Notes: generated by a model not told the origin, from the letters alone. A stretch of DNA of 64,000 bases from Pseudanabaena galeata CCNP1313 (GCF_029910235.1 NZ_CP112874.1:1736001-1800000); one strand, 5' to 3'. Shown: positions 26,734 to 36,276, numbered from the stretch's first letter. Numbers and translations: made by a program.

Positions 26734-28362
26734 CCTGAATTATGCATGACAAGGGGAACGAGAACAAGAAAAAGAGCCTAAAAGCTATTAGAATTAGGCT
26801 CTTCAGAATAATAATAGATGTATTTTCTCATGACAGAGTGTAATCAAGAAGCAAAGATCGAATTTTATAAAAAAAAGCGACTAGAAGTAAAGTTTAGTGG
26901 CGAACAATTGAGTAGTGAAGGTGGAATACTGCTGGTGAGACAAGCAGAAGAGAAAGTTAAAATTATCGAAGAGATGGCAGAGAGAATCGAGGATAAGCGA
27001 GACCAGAATAAAATCAGACACAGCATGGAACAGTTAATCCAGCAAAGGGTATTGCAAATAGCCAGTGGCTATGAAGATGCCATCGATAGCAATCAGCTGA
27101 GAAAAGACCCAATTTTAAAAATTGCCTGCAATCGGTTGCCAATAGATGAAGAAGAGGAACTACTGGCAAGTCAGTCAACCATGACGCGGTTAGAGAATCG
27201 GATTGCGAAATCAGAGAACAAAGCCATGAGGCGGTTATTTATCGAGAAATATATCGAACAGCACAAGACCCCTCCCAAACAAATCGTACTAGACATAGAT
27301 GGGTGGGATGCGCCAACGCACGGAGAGCAACAGATGAGCTTTTTTCATGGATACTATGATCATCATATCTACTATCCCGTATTGATCAATGAAGCAAAAA
27401 GTGGATATCCTCTAGTATTGCAACTGAGAGCAGGGAATAGTCATGCAGGGAAAGGAGTCGCACCAATATTACGTTGGCTATTCTGGCGATTAAAACGGGA
27501 ATGGGCAGGAGTCGAAATCATTTTGCGGGGTGATGGAGGATTCTCCTTACCCGAAATCATCAAAGTCTGCGAGCGTTCGGGTGTTGGCTATGTTTGTGGA
27601 TTTTCTAGTAATGCTGTTTTAAAGCGCAAGGTAGCTAATTTGCTGGAACGCGCAAGATTGCAATATTGTCAGACGAGAGAAAAAGCGCGGTTGTTTGATG
27701 ATGTTTACTACCAATCTAGTTCATGGTCAGAACCACGACGCTTAGTAATGAAAGCGGAATGGCTAGAAAAAGGGGCTAATCCACGTTTTCTGATTACCAA
27801 TTTGGCGTTACCACCCCAAGAACTTTACGATAAATTTTATGTCTATAGAGGGGCGGATTCTGAGCATCGTATCAAGGAATTGAAATTGGGTATCAAGGCA
27901 GGTCGCCTCAGTTGTCATAGTTTTACGGCTAACCAGTTTCGGCTGCTTCTGGCTCAGGCTGCCTATATTCTCATGTTAACGATTCGACAAGCGGCGGCGG
28001 CAACGACATTAGCCAAAGCTCAAGTAATTCGCTTACGCGATTCTTTGCTCAAATGTGCGGCTCATGTCAAAGTGTCGGTTAGGCGGGTGCTGGTAGAATT
28101 GCCAAATTTCTTTCCCTTTGCTAAAGAATTCTGTCTGATTTCTCAGCGTTTATCCGAGCCTAACTTCTGTATTTTTGATTAGTTTTTGACCTCTCATAGG
28201 ATTAATCTATCTCTTTGTAGCCATTTAAGTCCATTTTTGCCATTAATTCTTGTTTCTGTTGCTTTTTCTTCTTTTAATTGATGCAAATCTCTCCATTCTT
28301 AACTTAACGATCTGTTTTTGCTTGGATTTCGTTTCTCTTTCCCATCTCGTGAATAATACAGG
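26734..28362 (+). mobile_element. IS1380-family insertion sequence, intact
   Basis: 1629 bp. The ends are imperfect inverted repeats: CCTGAATTATGCATGACAAG on the left and, inverted, CCTGTATTATTCACGAGATG on the right. The direct repeat TTAG at 26730-26733 and 28363-28366 is a 4-bp target duplication, as expected for this family. The one transposase gene is open over its full length. A short hairpin (26772-26781 with 26794-26803, AAGAGCCTAA arms) lies in the leader. The insertion falls at the stop codon of the minus-strand TPR gene and leaves it intact. Confidence 0.88.
26818..28182 (+). CDS. IS1380-family DDE transposase
   Basis: A 454-residue transposase of full family length. The N-terminal region (EVKFSGEQLSSEGGILLV) and the catalytic blocks VLDIDGWDAPTHGEQQ (first Asp), ILRGDGGFSLPEI (second Asp) and ADSEHRIKELKLGI (Glu) are present in the right order, so the enzyme may be active. 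The second ATG, four codons later (MTECNQ), is an equally likely start. The C-terminal helices FRLLLAQAAYILML fit the family. Confidence 0.93.
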   Translation: MYFLMTECNQEAKIEFYKKKRLEVKFSGEQLSSEGGILLVRQAEEKVKIIEEMAERIEDKRDQNKIRHSMEQLIQQRVLQIASGYEDAIDSNQLRKDPILKIACNRLPIDEEEELLASQSTMTRLENRIAKSENKAMRRLFIEKYIEQHKTPPKQIVLDIDGWDAPTHGEQQMSFFHGYYDHHIYYPVLINEAKSGYPLVLQLRAGNSHAGKGVAPILRWLFWRLKREWAGVEIILRGDGGFSLPEIIKVCERSGVGYVCGFSSNAVLKRKVANLLERARLQYCQTREKARLFDDVYYQSSSWSEPRRLVMKAEWLEKGANPRFLITNLALPPQELYDKFYVYRGADSEHRIKELKLGIKAGRLSCHSFTANQFRLLLAQAAYILMLTIRQAAAATTLAKAQVIRLRDSLLKCAAHVKVSVRRVLVELPNFFPFAKEFCLISQRLSEPNFCIFD

Positions 28363-29880
28363 TTAGGCTAGTTTTTCAACGGTTACGTCTAAAATCTTTG
28401 CCATCGCTTCTAATAGGCTCTGGTCTTGGGTAGCTTGATAGATGTGAGAGAGATTATTTACAGTCATTTCCACACTATGCTGATCTTGGAATTGAGCAAA
28501 GATTTCTAAGGCTTGTAATAGATTTTGACCTGCTTCTGTGAAGTTGTTTTCTGCTTCTGCTAATAGTCCTAAATTGTGGTATGTACTGGCTTGGGAGTAG
28601 CGATCTCCAAATTCGATTTTGATCGCGAGAGCTTGTTGATAGTTTTGTCGCGCTTCCGTATATTCTCGTAATTCTTCGGCAACTCTTCCTAACTGATGGT
28701 ATGTGCGGGCTTGGGAGTAGCGATCTCCAAATTCGATTTTGATCGCCAGAGCCTGTTGATAATTTTGCCGTGCTTTTTCATATTCTTGTAATTTTTGGGC
28801 AACAATTCCTAATTGGTGGTATGTTCTGGCTTCGGAGTAGTGATCGCCAAATTCGATATTGATCGCTAAAGCTTGTTGATAGTTTTGACGTGCTTGCTCA
28901 TATTCTTGCAATACTTGAGCTATATATCCTAACTGGTGATACGTGCTAGCTTGAGAATAGCGATCGCTAATCTCCTTTTCAATTTCTAAACATTGATTGA
29001 GATATAATCTTGCCTGCTCAAATCCCCTTAAGTCGAGGTAAATATCACCCAAATTAAATAAAGCCAAGGCTTCTCCACGTTTGTAATCAAGTTCCCGACT
29101 AAGCTCGATCGCCTGTTGAAAATAGAACTTTGCTTTATCAAACTCACGGATTGATTGATGAGCCTTACCTAATTGATTGAGCAATTCTAACCTCGTGCGA
29201 CTACTTGCTTCCGTATCTTCAGTATATTCTTGCAATAGCCTCTCTAATAAATCAATACGTTCCCCTTGTTCGGGTTTAGCAAAATAGCGATTGGGATTAT
29301 GAGAAAAGTTAGAGACTTCGGCAGTTAAGCGATCGCGGGTTTCGGGAGGAGTTTGGAATCTAAATGTTGCCGATGTCCATGCCCAAAAGTCAGGGGCAAA
29401 CTGGGCGATACGAGTTACAGCATAGTCAGGTAACGCAAATAGAACGGGATGGGGAATCGAGATGGGGAAAGAATCACGAGCATAATTGAGATTGGTTAAT
29501 ATAGGCGGATTGTCACCACTGTATGAGATCGCCTTTTCCAAACCTTGCAAAATCAAAACTAATTTTTTGTCAGGCTGTATCTCGATCTTGGTGAGCTCTT
29601 GCTTAATAGCCTCCAATAAAAACCGCAAGTCTGGGTCATCAAAACGTAGCACCACAAACTGAATGACTTGACATTTAGGATGCTCCTGCAAAGCAGCAAT
29701 CAGAATATCAATATCAGGTGGAAAGTTGATCTCAGCAAACGCCACCTTAAAACCTTTGGACATCTGCACAAAGGCAAGCAAAATCTGAAACACTTCCTGA
29801 TTATGCTCTAGCAGCGAAATAATCTGAGCGCGATCATCGTTAGGGATTTGAGAGACTGCTGATGGCTTTGGTGAAAGCAT
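28363..29880 (-). CDS. TPR protein paired with an AAA ATPase
   Basis: A 505-residue protein. The N-terminal domain (about 1-190) resembles the non-P-loop half of cyanobacterial NTPase/TPR proteins (LVLILQGLEKAI, HPVLFALPDYAV, PDFWAWTSATFRF); I see no Walker A. The C-terminal half has six to seven 40-residue TPR units (about 230-480), four of them nearly identical (EARQNYQQALAIKIEFGDR), a sign of recent repeat amplification. It overlaps the ATPase gene by 41 nt. The stop codon lies in the target duplication of the IS1380 element. Function unknown; the pair probably works together. Confidence 0.8.
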   Translation of the reverse strand: MLSPKPSAVSQIPNDDRAQIISLLEHNQEVFQILLAFVQMSKGFKVAFAEINFPPDIDILIAALQEHPKCQVIQFVVLRFDDPDLRFLLEAIKQELTKIEIQPDKKLVLILQGLEKAISYSGDNPPILTNLNYARDSFPISIPHPVLFALPDYAVTRIAQFAPDFWAWTSATFRFQTPPETRDRLTAEVSNFSHNPNRYFAKPEQGERIDLLERLLQEYTEDTEASSRTRLELLNQLGKAHQSIREFDKAKFYFQQAIELSRELDYKRGEALALFNLGDIYLDLRGFEQARLYLNQCLEIEKEISDRYSQASTYHQLGYIAQVLQEYEQARQNYQQALAINIEFGDHYSEARTYHQLGIVAQKLQEYEKARQNYQQALAIKIEFGDRYSQARTYHQLGRVAEELREYTEARQNYQQALAIKIEFGDRYSQASTYHNLGLLAEAENNFTEAGQNLLQALEIFAQFQDQHSVEMTVNNLSHIYQATQDQSLLEAMAKILDVTVEKLA

Positions 29881-31195
29881 TGCTACGCATAAGTAAAGGG
29901 TTGGGATAAGTCCAGCGATCGCTACCGTTATATTCTAGAACCGCCGTACTATAGAGCATCTGGACTTTAACATCCTCTTCATCGGAAAAATCTTTGTTTA
30001 AGGCGATATAAGCCAACTCGTTAAAATATTTTTTATTAGAAAGCGATCGCTCCAAACTAAACTGAAGTTGCTTAATCGCATATTCCACATCCTCAGCCAA
30101 GATCTTGTCATGTTCGCGACCACTTGCCGTCAAACAAGCTCTCTGCATCAACTGCATCAATTGCCGAATATGCCCACCACTTGCCTTTACTAATTCCATT
30201 AACTCACGGCGCGAATCAAAAATCACATTCACATCCACCCGTTTTTCAATGATTTTTGCCACCGCTTCTAAACTCGTTTTATTGAACTCTAAGGGATATT
30301 TAGCGCGATCGAGTTCATAGATATTCACCATCGGCACAATATGCGGATCGTCAAAGGAATTACTCAACCCACGCGAAGAGTAGAGTGCCGAGATCGGAAC
30401 TGTGTAAATTATCGAACAGTGTAATGATGTAAGTTGAGCTGCATAGTCAAAAAACAACTTGTTAGATACCTCAAGCGGACAGCGATCGAGGTTATCGACA
30501 ATTACCAAAAAGCCTTTGTAATTAGGAAACTTCTTCCGCAGTTTTTTTAGCCCATCCCCCAACAATAAATTAATGTCCCCTTTCATACGGGTAAACTCTT
30601 TTTTCAAGGTCTCCCGAATCGTTGTTTTTTGAGACGAAGAATTCTTGAAAACCCCTTTTAACTTGAATAAAAGCTTGGCAAAGAATGAAGCCTCACTACC
30701 CAAACTAGCTGATGCTTCGACATCCAGAGACAAGGCGACTGATCGCTCGTCTTCTGTCGTAACCACTTTGAACCAATCCTCTACACTCTTGAGTAATTGC
30801 TGATCAAAGGTAATTTTAATTTTGGGATCTCGCAAAGCTTGCTCTACCTGACCGATCACCATTAAATAGATATCAATATAATCCAAATCATTAATATCAG
30901 TTTCGTCTTCCACATTCAAAAAGACAGTCAAATATTGATCCTTACACTTATCCTCAATGCGCCGTAACTCAGTACTTTTGCCACAGCCACGATGTCCTGT
31001 AAACAAAATCGTAGAAAATGACTCTGGTTTCTGCTGCTGCAAAATTTGCCCAACCTGAGTGATTGCCTCACTATTTCTCGCTTCTAGCAATGGCAAATAA
31101 AATCGCTCTAAGCCCTTGCCCTGAAGTGGCTCAACATCACAGATTTCATAGGCATCTGTGAGATTTGTGGCTAAATCACTAGCGGGATTGGTCAT
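29840..31195 (-). CDS. AAA ATPase (ORC/Cdc6-like)
   Basis: A 451-residue P-loop ATPase. Walker A is FTGHRGCGKSTEL (about 65-77) and Walker B is GFLVIVDNLDRCP (about 235). A long charged insert (about 150-215) lies between them, and a winged-helix-like region may follow at the C-terminus (about 380-451). The arrangement resembles KAP or ORC/Cdc6-type ATPases used as switches in defence and signalling pairs. It is the first gene of a two-gene unit with the TPR protein, overlapping by 41 nt. No known system is matched with confidence. Confidence 0.8.
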   Translation of the reverse strand: MTNPASDLATNLTDAYEICDVEPLQGKGLERFYLPLLEARNSEAITQVGQILQQQKPESFSTILFTGHRGCGKSTELRRIEDKCKDQYLTVFLNVEDETDINDLDYIDIYLMVIGQVEQALRDPKIKITFDQQLLKSVEDWFKVVTTEDERSVALSLDVEASASLGSEASFFAKLLFKLKGVFKNSSSQKTTIRETLKKEFTRMKGDINLLLGDGLKKLRKKFPNYKGFLVIVDNLDRCPLEVSNKLFFDYAAQLTSLHCSIIYTVPISALYSSRGLSNSFDDPHIVPMVNIYELDRAKYPLEFNKTSLEAVAKIIEKRVDVNVIFDSRRELMELVKASGGHIRQLMQLMQRACLTASGREHDKILAEDVEYAIKQLQFSLERSLSNKKYFNELAYIALNKDFSDEEDVKVQMLYSTAVLEYNGSDRWTYPNPLLMRSNAFTKAISSLSNP

Positions 31196-31356
31196 GACTG
31201 GTTTTAGCTTAAATTTATGTCTAGGCTACGCAGCTAAATCATAGCAGCTAAAGTCTTGCCAAGAATTGAGAAAAACTTAACCTGACTTAACCTGAGATTG
31301 TGGATGCTAAGGTTGATGCTAAAATATGCCTTGATATTTTGTTAGGAAAACAATCT

Positions 31357-31587
31357 ATGACGACTAGACGTACTGATAGCGCCTTTCCTGTAAGTTATAA
31401 CCGCGATACTGATAGTTTGGTTGAAGGATTGACTAAACGTGAATACTTCGCAATTTTGCTCATGCAAGCCTATACAAACACCAACACAAAATTTGAAGAC
31501 GATTACCAAAAGGCGCGTCTAGCTGTTGCAGAAGCCGATGCTTTGATCGATATTCTTGCCTATGAAGCTAATCCTAAAGCTTTGTGA
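31357..31587 (+). CDS. hypothetical phage-like small protein, 76 aa
   Basis: Best start ATG at 31357 (MTTRRTDSAFPVSYN); the longer form from 31300 is not supported. The protein contains LTKREYFAILLMQAYTN and AVAEADALIDILAYE, a pattern seen in small phage or accessory proteins of unknown role. It has no membrane segment. It lies between the divergent ATPase gene and def. Confidence 0.6.
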   Translation: MTTRRTDSAFPVSYNRDTDSLVEGLTKREYFAILLMQAYTNTNTKFEDDYQKARLAVAEADALIDILAYEANPKAL

Positions 31588-31668
31588 AGAACGACCGATC
31601 GCTTAAATCCGCCTAATTTTTGCCAATAAGTTCTGGCTGTCCCAAAATCAATTAATTAAAAAGTAGTC

Positions 31669-32220
31669 ATGTTGATTCCAGCTATTGACAAAATATTTAC
31701 CAAAAAGCTAACTATTCATCAGCTTGGCAATCCAGCTTTGAGAGAGATTGCCAAGCCGATCGCCAATGTACGCGATCGCGAAATTCAGAAGTTAATTGAT
31801 GAAATGCTGGTTACGCTCAAAGAAAGTAAGGGCGTAGGCTTAGCGGCTCCTCAAGTTGGGCGATCGCTGCAATTAATCATCATCGCTTCCCATCCCAATG
31901 AGCGTTATCCCAACGCGCCCCAAATGGAACCAACGGCGATGATTAATCCCAAAATCATTTCCTCCTCAGGGGAAACTGAAAAAGGCTGGGAAGGTTGTCT
32001 GTCAGTACCGATGATTCGGGGGCTAGTGCCACGCGATCGCCAAATCGAAGTGGAATATCTAGATCGTCAAGGTGATCGGCAAGTCACAAAGCTAACTGAT
32101 TTTGTGGCAAGAATCTTTCTACATGAATATGATCATCTCGAAGGAAAAGTGTTTCTAGATCGCGTGGAAACTAATTTGGATCTAGTTACAGAAGCTGAAT
32201 ATCATAAAATCAATAAGTAA
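31669..32220 (+). CDS. def: peptide deformylase
   Basis: A 183-residue metalloenzyme that removes the N-formyl group from nascent proteins. All three motifs are present: GVGLAAPQVG (about 56), EGCLSVP (about 108, metal Cys) and LHEYDHLEG (about 150, metal His pair and catalytic Glu). The usual HEFDH has Tyr in place of Phe. ATG at 31669. Its stop is 6 bp before a family A repeat. Confidence 0.96.
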   Translation: MLIPAIDKIFTKKLTIHQLGNPALREIAKPIANVRDREIQKLIDEMLVTLKESKGVGLAAPQVGRSLQLIIIASHPNERYPNAPQMEPTAMINPKIISSSGETEKGWEGCLSVPMIRGLVPRDRQIEVEYLDRQGDRQVTKLTDFVARIFLHEYDHLEGKVFLDRVETNLDLVTEAEYHKINK

Positions 32221-32226
32221 TTAGTA

Positions 32227-32357
32227 ACTGATGTTACGCAGAACGTAGATGACGAATCTCTTGCCGCTAGCCACGCAGGGCAACCACGGGGGGATTGCCC
32301 CTACCTACAATAGATTTATATTTATGTTCGGGCTGTGCCCCCGTGCCAGCCCCCAAC
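32227..32357. repeat. Family A element, copy 3 (right end lost)
   Basis: The left end ACTGATGTTACGC and the core (GATTGCCCCTAC, GCCCCCGTGCCAGCC) are conserved, but the right terminal repeat is absent; the sequence instead runs into the start of the DUF2237 gene. A fourth, end-worn copy is at about 32791-32935. Confidence 0.65.
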
Positions 32358-32384
32358 ATCGGCTATTGCTCAGGATTAAAAATT

Positions 32385-32747
32385 ATGGCAGTCATCAAAA
32401 ATGTTTTGGGCGAAAATCTGGCGCTATGTTGTTCATCGCCAGTCACAGGCTTTTATCGTGACGGATTTTGTCAGACAGGAGCGCAAGATCTGGGAGTTCA
32501 TGTCATCTGTGCCCAAGTTACCGATGAATTTTTAGACTACACCAAGGCTCAAGGCAATGACTTAAGAACACCCGCACCCATGTTTAATTTTGTGGGACTA
32601 AAGGCAGGCGATCGCTGGTGTTTATGTGCATCACGATGGAAGGAAGCACTAGACGCAGGCGTTGCGCCCCCTGTAGATCTCGCTGCTACCCATGAAGCGG
32701 CTTTAAAAATTGTGTCTCTCGATGAACTCAAAAAACACTCAATTTAA
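32385..32747 (+). CDS. DUF2237 protein
   Basis: A 120-residue protein starting at ATG 32385 (MAVIKNVLGEN). The longer frame from 32295 lies in the repeat and is not native. The family features are complete: CCSSPVTGFYRDGFC, TGAQDLGVHVICAQVT, GNDLRTPAPMFNF and GDRWCLCASRWKEAL, including four conserved cysteines. The family is widespread, of unknown function. A hairpin (AACCCAAAAGA type) follows the stop. Confidence 0.9.
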   Translation: MAVIKNVLGENLALCCSSPVTGFYRDGFCQTGAQDLGVHVICAQVTDEFLDYTKAQGNDLRTPAPMFNFVGLKAGDRWCLCASRWKEALDAGVAPPVDLAATHEAALKIVSLDELKKHSI

Positions 32748-32790
32748 ACCCAAAAGACTGACTTATCCATTCTTTTGGGTTTAAATTGCT

Positions 32791-32935
32791 AATGATGAAT
32801 CTTTTGCTGCTAACGTGGCAGGGCAACCACGGGGGGATTGCCCCTACCCAATTCATAATTCATGTTATGTAGGGGCTGCGCCCCCGTGCCAGCCCCAGCC
32901 CCAGCTATCGTAGAAATTCTATCGGCGTAGGGTGT
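32791..32935. repeat. Family A element, copy 4 (both ends worn)
   Basis: It keeps GATGAATCTTTTGCTGCTAACG, GGGGGGATTGCCCCTACC and GCGCCCCCGTGCCAGCC in two or three pieces but neither perfect terminal repeat. It separates DUF2237 from the convergent pyrF, whose stop is at 32941. Confidence 0.6.
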
Positions 32936-32940
32936 TGTTA

Positions 32941-33651
32941 CTACAATTCTTGACAAATCTTTTCCCAAGCAGCAACAGGATCAGGTGCAGCAACAATTGG
33001 TCTACCAATTACTAAATAATTAGCACCTGCGGCGATCGCCTCTTTGGGAGTCATTACCCGACTTTGATCGCCAACTGCGGCTCCTGCGGGGCGTACTCCG
33101 GGGGTGACGAAGCAAAAATCATCACCAAGCAGCGATCGCAGATTTTTTACCTCATGTGGTGAACAAACAGCACCAGTTAGCCCGCTTTCTTGTGCTAAAA
33201 GCACCAGTTTTGAAACATATTCAGAGACTTCAAGGGACACTTTGAGATCGGTTGCTAGTTCCGTAGCCGAAATACTGGTTAATAGTGACACTGCCAAAAG
33301 TTGGGTTGACGAACCTTGGACTTCAGCTTGCGCCGCTCGCATCATGGCACTACCGCCCGAAGCATGAATTGTTAGGAAATCCGCACCATATTTCGTAGCT
33401 ACTCGACAAGCCGACCCAACTGTATTGGGGATGTCATGCAGCTTTAAATCTAAAAATATCTTTTTATGACGAGCCTTAAGTTCGCGCAAAATCGTACCGC
33501 CATCAGCGATAAATAGCTCTAGTCCCACTTTCCAGAAACCTACTTGGGGCAAGCGATCGCACAAATTTATAGCTTCGGTAGCTGATGGGACATCCATCGC
33601 CACAATAATTTTTGATTGGGGATCGGTTTCAGGATTAAGGTTTATTTTCAT
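32941..33651 (-). CDS. pyrF: orotidine 5'-phosphate decarboxylase
   Basis: A 236-residue enzyme that decarboxylates OMP to UMP, the last step of de novo pyrimidine synthesis. The catalytic signature FLDLKLHDIPNT is near residue 66, MDVPSATEA near 19, and the phosphate-binding VTPGVRPAG and YLVIGRPI near 185 and 212. Length is normal for the short bacterial form. ATG at 33651. It is divergent from the nucleotidyltransferase gene, with 66 bp between. Confidence 0.96.
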   Translation of the reverse strand: MKINLNPETDPQSKIIVAMDVPSATEAINLCDRLPQVGFWKVGLELFIADGGTILRELKARHKKIFLDLKLHDIPNTVGSACRVATKYGADFLTIHASGGSAMMRAAQAEVQGSSTQLLAVSLLTSISATELATDLKVSLEVSEYVSKLVLLAQESGLTGAVCSPHEVKNLRSLLGDDFCFVTPGVRPAGAAVGDQSRVMTPKEAIAAGANYLVIGRPIVAAPDPVAAWEKICQEL

Positions 33652-33717
33652 TGCTTTATCGCAAATTTGAACGATACTAGAGCCTAATCCTATTACGTAT
33701 TGGCGTTCGGAGGATCT

Positions 33718-36276
33718 ATGCGCGCGGTATTGATGGCAGGTGGTTCAGGAACAAGATTACGCCCACTCACTTGTGATATGCCAAAACCGATGGTATCGGT
33801 GCTAAATCGACCTATTACTGAGCATATTCTCAATTTGTTGAAGCGTCACGGCATCCGAGAAGTAATTGCCACCTTGCATTACTTACCCGATGTCATTCGC
33901 GAACATTTTGGCGACGGCTCAGACTTTGGCGTAAATATGATGTACGTGGTTGAGGAAGATCAACCACTGGGAACCGCAGGTTGCGTCAAAAATGTCGAAA
34001 GTCTTTTAGATAGTACTTTCATGGTCATTAGTGGCGATAGTATTACCGACTTTGATCTCACCGCCGCCCTCAAATTTCATCGCGCCAAAAAATCCCAAGC
34101 TACTCTGATTTTGCGCCGAGTCAGCGATCCCATGGCTTTTGGGGTGGTAATTACCGATGAGGAAGATCGCATTCAAAGATTTTTGGAAAAACCATCAACG
34201 AGCGAAGTTTTTTCCGATACGGTGAATACAGGCATTTACATTCTTGAACCTGAAGTTTTAGATTTTTTACCAGCTAATGAGCCAAGCGACTTTTCTACCG
34301 ATTTGTTTCCATTATTACTCGCCAAAAATGTACCGATGTATGGGTATATCGCCAGTGGTTATTGGTGTGATATTGGCTCTTTGGATGCGTATCGACAGGC
34401 TCAATATGATGCGATCAGAGGGCGAGTTCACTTAGATCTAGACTATGTGCAGTTACGGACAGGCTTATGGATTGGCAAACATACAGTCATTTCACCCACC
34501 GTCCAAATTGAGCCGCCTGTATTGATTGGGAGTAATTGCTCCATCGGCGATCGCACTAAGATTTCCGCAGGTACGATCATTGGCGATCGCGTCACCATTG
34601 GCTCCGACTGCGATCTGCAACGACCGATTATTGGCAATAGTGCCATGATTAGCGAAGAGTGCCATCTGTGGGCATGTACCATCTCTCGCAATGTTCGTGT
34701 TAGTCGCCGCGCCCATGTGATGGAAGGAGCGGTAGTTGGCTCTAATTCAGTAATTGGTGAAGAGGCGAGAGTTTTCCCGAATGTGCGAATTTGGCCGAGC
34801 AAACATGTGGAAGCTGGCGCAACCCTAACCACCAATTTGATTTGGGGCGCGATGGCTTCACGGAATTTGTTTGGACAACATAGTGTGTCTGGCTTAGCCA
34901 ATGTCGATATTACGCCCGAATTTGCCGTGAAGTTGGGGGCAGCCTATGGTGCAACATTGCGTCCCAATTCCCATGTAATGGTTTCACGGGATCAGCGCAC
35001 GATTTGCCGAATGCTAACGCGATCGCTAATTTCAGGATTAATGTCTGTAGGCATTAATGTTGAAAACCTTGAAGCAACAGCGATCCCCATTTCACGGTTT
35101 ATTGCCCCCAGTCTAGGCGTTGTCGGCGGTATTCATGTGCGAGTCCATCCCGATCGCAATGACTGCGTGATGATTGAGTTTCTGGATGCTAATGGGATCA
35201 ATATCAACAAATCCGCAGAGAAAAAGATTGAAGGCACATTTTTTAAAGAAGACTTTCGCAGGGCAAGGATTGAAGAAATCGGCGAAATTAGTTACCCCAC
35301 TCGCGTATTAGATTATTACAACAGCGGCTTTGCCAAAAATATTGACGTTGAGGCGATCAGATTTAGCGATTGTAAAAAGATTGTCATTGATTATGTTTAC
35401 GCAGTATCAGGAGCAGTTTTACCGCGCATTTTAGGCAAATTTAGCACCGATGTGGTGGTTCTCAATGCCAGCCTCAATGAAGTTGCTCCTGCCCCCGTCG
35501 ATCGCGAAAAAATGTTAATTCAGTTAACCGATGTGGTCAAGGCGGTAAGAGGTAACTTTGGCGTACAGGTCTATGCTAATGGTGAAAAATTTATCTTGAT
35601 CGATGAATTAGGAAAATCCATTCGTGATGAAACCTTAACGGGCTTAATGGTGGAAATGGTGCTGACCTCACAGGTTGGCGGCACAGTAGTTGTTCCTGTT
35701 TCGGCTTCGGGTATGGTGGAACTGATTGCCGAAAAGCATGGTGGTAAAGTAATCCGCACCCGTGCTAATCCAACGGCGTTGATGGCGACTTGCCATAGTA
35801 ATGAGGGCGTAGTCCTTGGCGGTTCCGCCGAAATGGGCTTTATTTTTCCGCAGCTTCACCCCGGCTTTGATGCCATGTTTAGCATTGCCAAGATCATGGA
35901 ATGGATCACCCTACAAAAGCGATCGTTGTCGCAAGTCCGTTCACATTTGCCCCGTTGTCATTTTCGGAAACAGATGGTGCGCTGTCCTTGGAGTATTAAG
36001 GGGACACTCATGCGCCACCTAGTCGAATCTTACGGACGCGAAAAAATGGAGCTGATCGATGGCGTGAAGGTTTTTTATGGCGATCGCGATTGGGTTTTAG
36101 TGTTACCTGATGCAGGTGATCCGATTGTGCATGTTTTTGCCAATGGCTTTGATACCCCCTTGAGCAATGGGCAAGCATGGTCTGAGCGTAATCTTCAAGA
36201 TGTTTGCAGTCATATTGAGGGCTTCTGTAAGCTACAAATTGCGCTGTCTAAAGATTCTGTACTTCTAGATAATTAG
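33718..36276 (+). CDS. sugar-phosphate nucleotidyltransferase fused to a degenerate phosphomannomutase domain
   Basis: 852 residues from ATG 33718, chosen because GGAGG lies 4 bp upstream; the TTG at 33700 is poorer. The N-terminal nucleotidyltransferase (about 1-235) has AGGSGTRLRPLT and a likely mannose-1-phosphate guanylyltransferase fold. A hexapeptide LbH domain (about 250-380) follows, then a phosphomannomutase-like domain (about 385-850). There the TASHNP phosphoserine loop reads RVHPDRND (about 470) and the DGDGDR metal loop reads ANGEK (about 617). The mutase half therefore looks inactive. Probable role: nucleotide sugar supply for polysaccharide. Confidence 0.85.
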   Translation: MRAVLMAGGSGTRLRPLTCDMPKPMVSVLNRPITEHILNLLKRHGIREVIATLHYLPDVIREHFGDGSDFGVNMMYVVEEDQPLGTAGCVKNVESLLDSTFMVISGDSITDFDLTAALKFHRAKKSQATLILRRVSDPMAFGVVITDEEDRIQRFLEKPSTSEVFSDTVNTGIYILEPEVLDFLPANEPSDFSTDLFPLLLAKNVPMYGYIASGYWCDIGSLDAYRQAQYDAIRGRVHLDLDYVQLRTGLWIGKHTVISPTVQIEPPVLIGSNCSIGDRTKISAGTIIGDRVTIGSDCDLQRPIIGNSAMISEECHLWACTISRNVRVSRRAHVMEGAVVGSNSVIGEEARVFPNVRIWPSKHVEAGATLTTNLIWGAMASRNLFGQHSVSGLANVDITPEFAVKLGAAYGATLRPNSHVMVSRDQRTICRMLTRSLISGLMSVGINVENLEATAIPISRFIAPSLGVVGGIHVRVHPDRNDCVMIEFLDANGININKSAEKKIEGTFFKEDFRRARIEEIGEISYPTRVLDYYNSGFAKNIDVEAIRFSDCKKIVIDYVYAVSGAVLPRILGKFSTDVVVLNASLNEVAPAPVDREKMLIQLTDVVKAVRGNFGVQVYANGEKFILIDELGKSIRDETLTGLMVEMVLTSQVGGTVVVPVSASGMVELIAEKHGGKVIRTRANPTALMATCHSNEGVVLGGSAEMGFIFPQLHPGFDAMFSIAKIMEWITLQKRSLSQVRSHLPRCHFRKQMVRCPWSIKGTLMRHLVESYGREKMELIDGVKVFYGDRDWVLVLPDAGDPIVHVFANGFDTPLSNGQAWSERNLQDVCSHIEGFCKLQIALSKDSVLLDN

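Noticed and set aside
32295-32384. N-terminal extension of the DUF2237 protein
   Set aside because: It is translated family A repeat; the family N-terminus starts at 32385.
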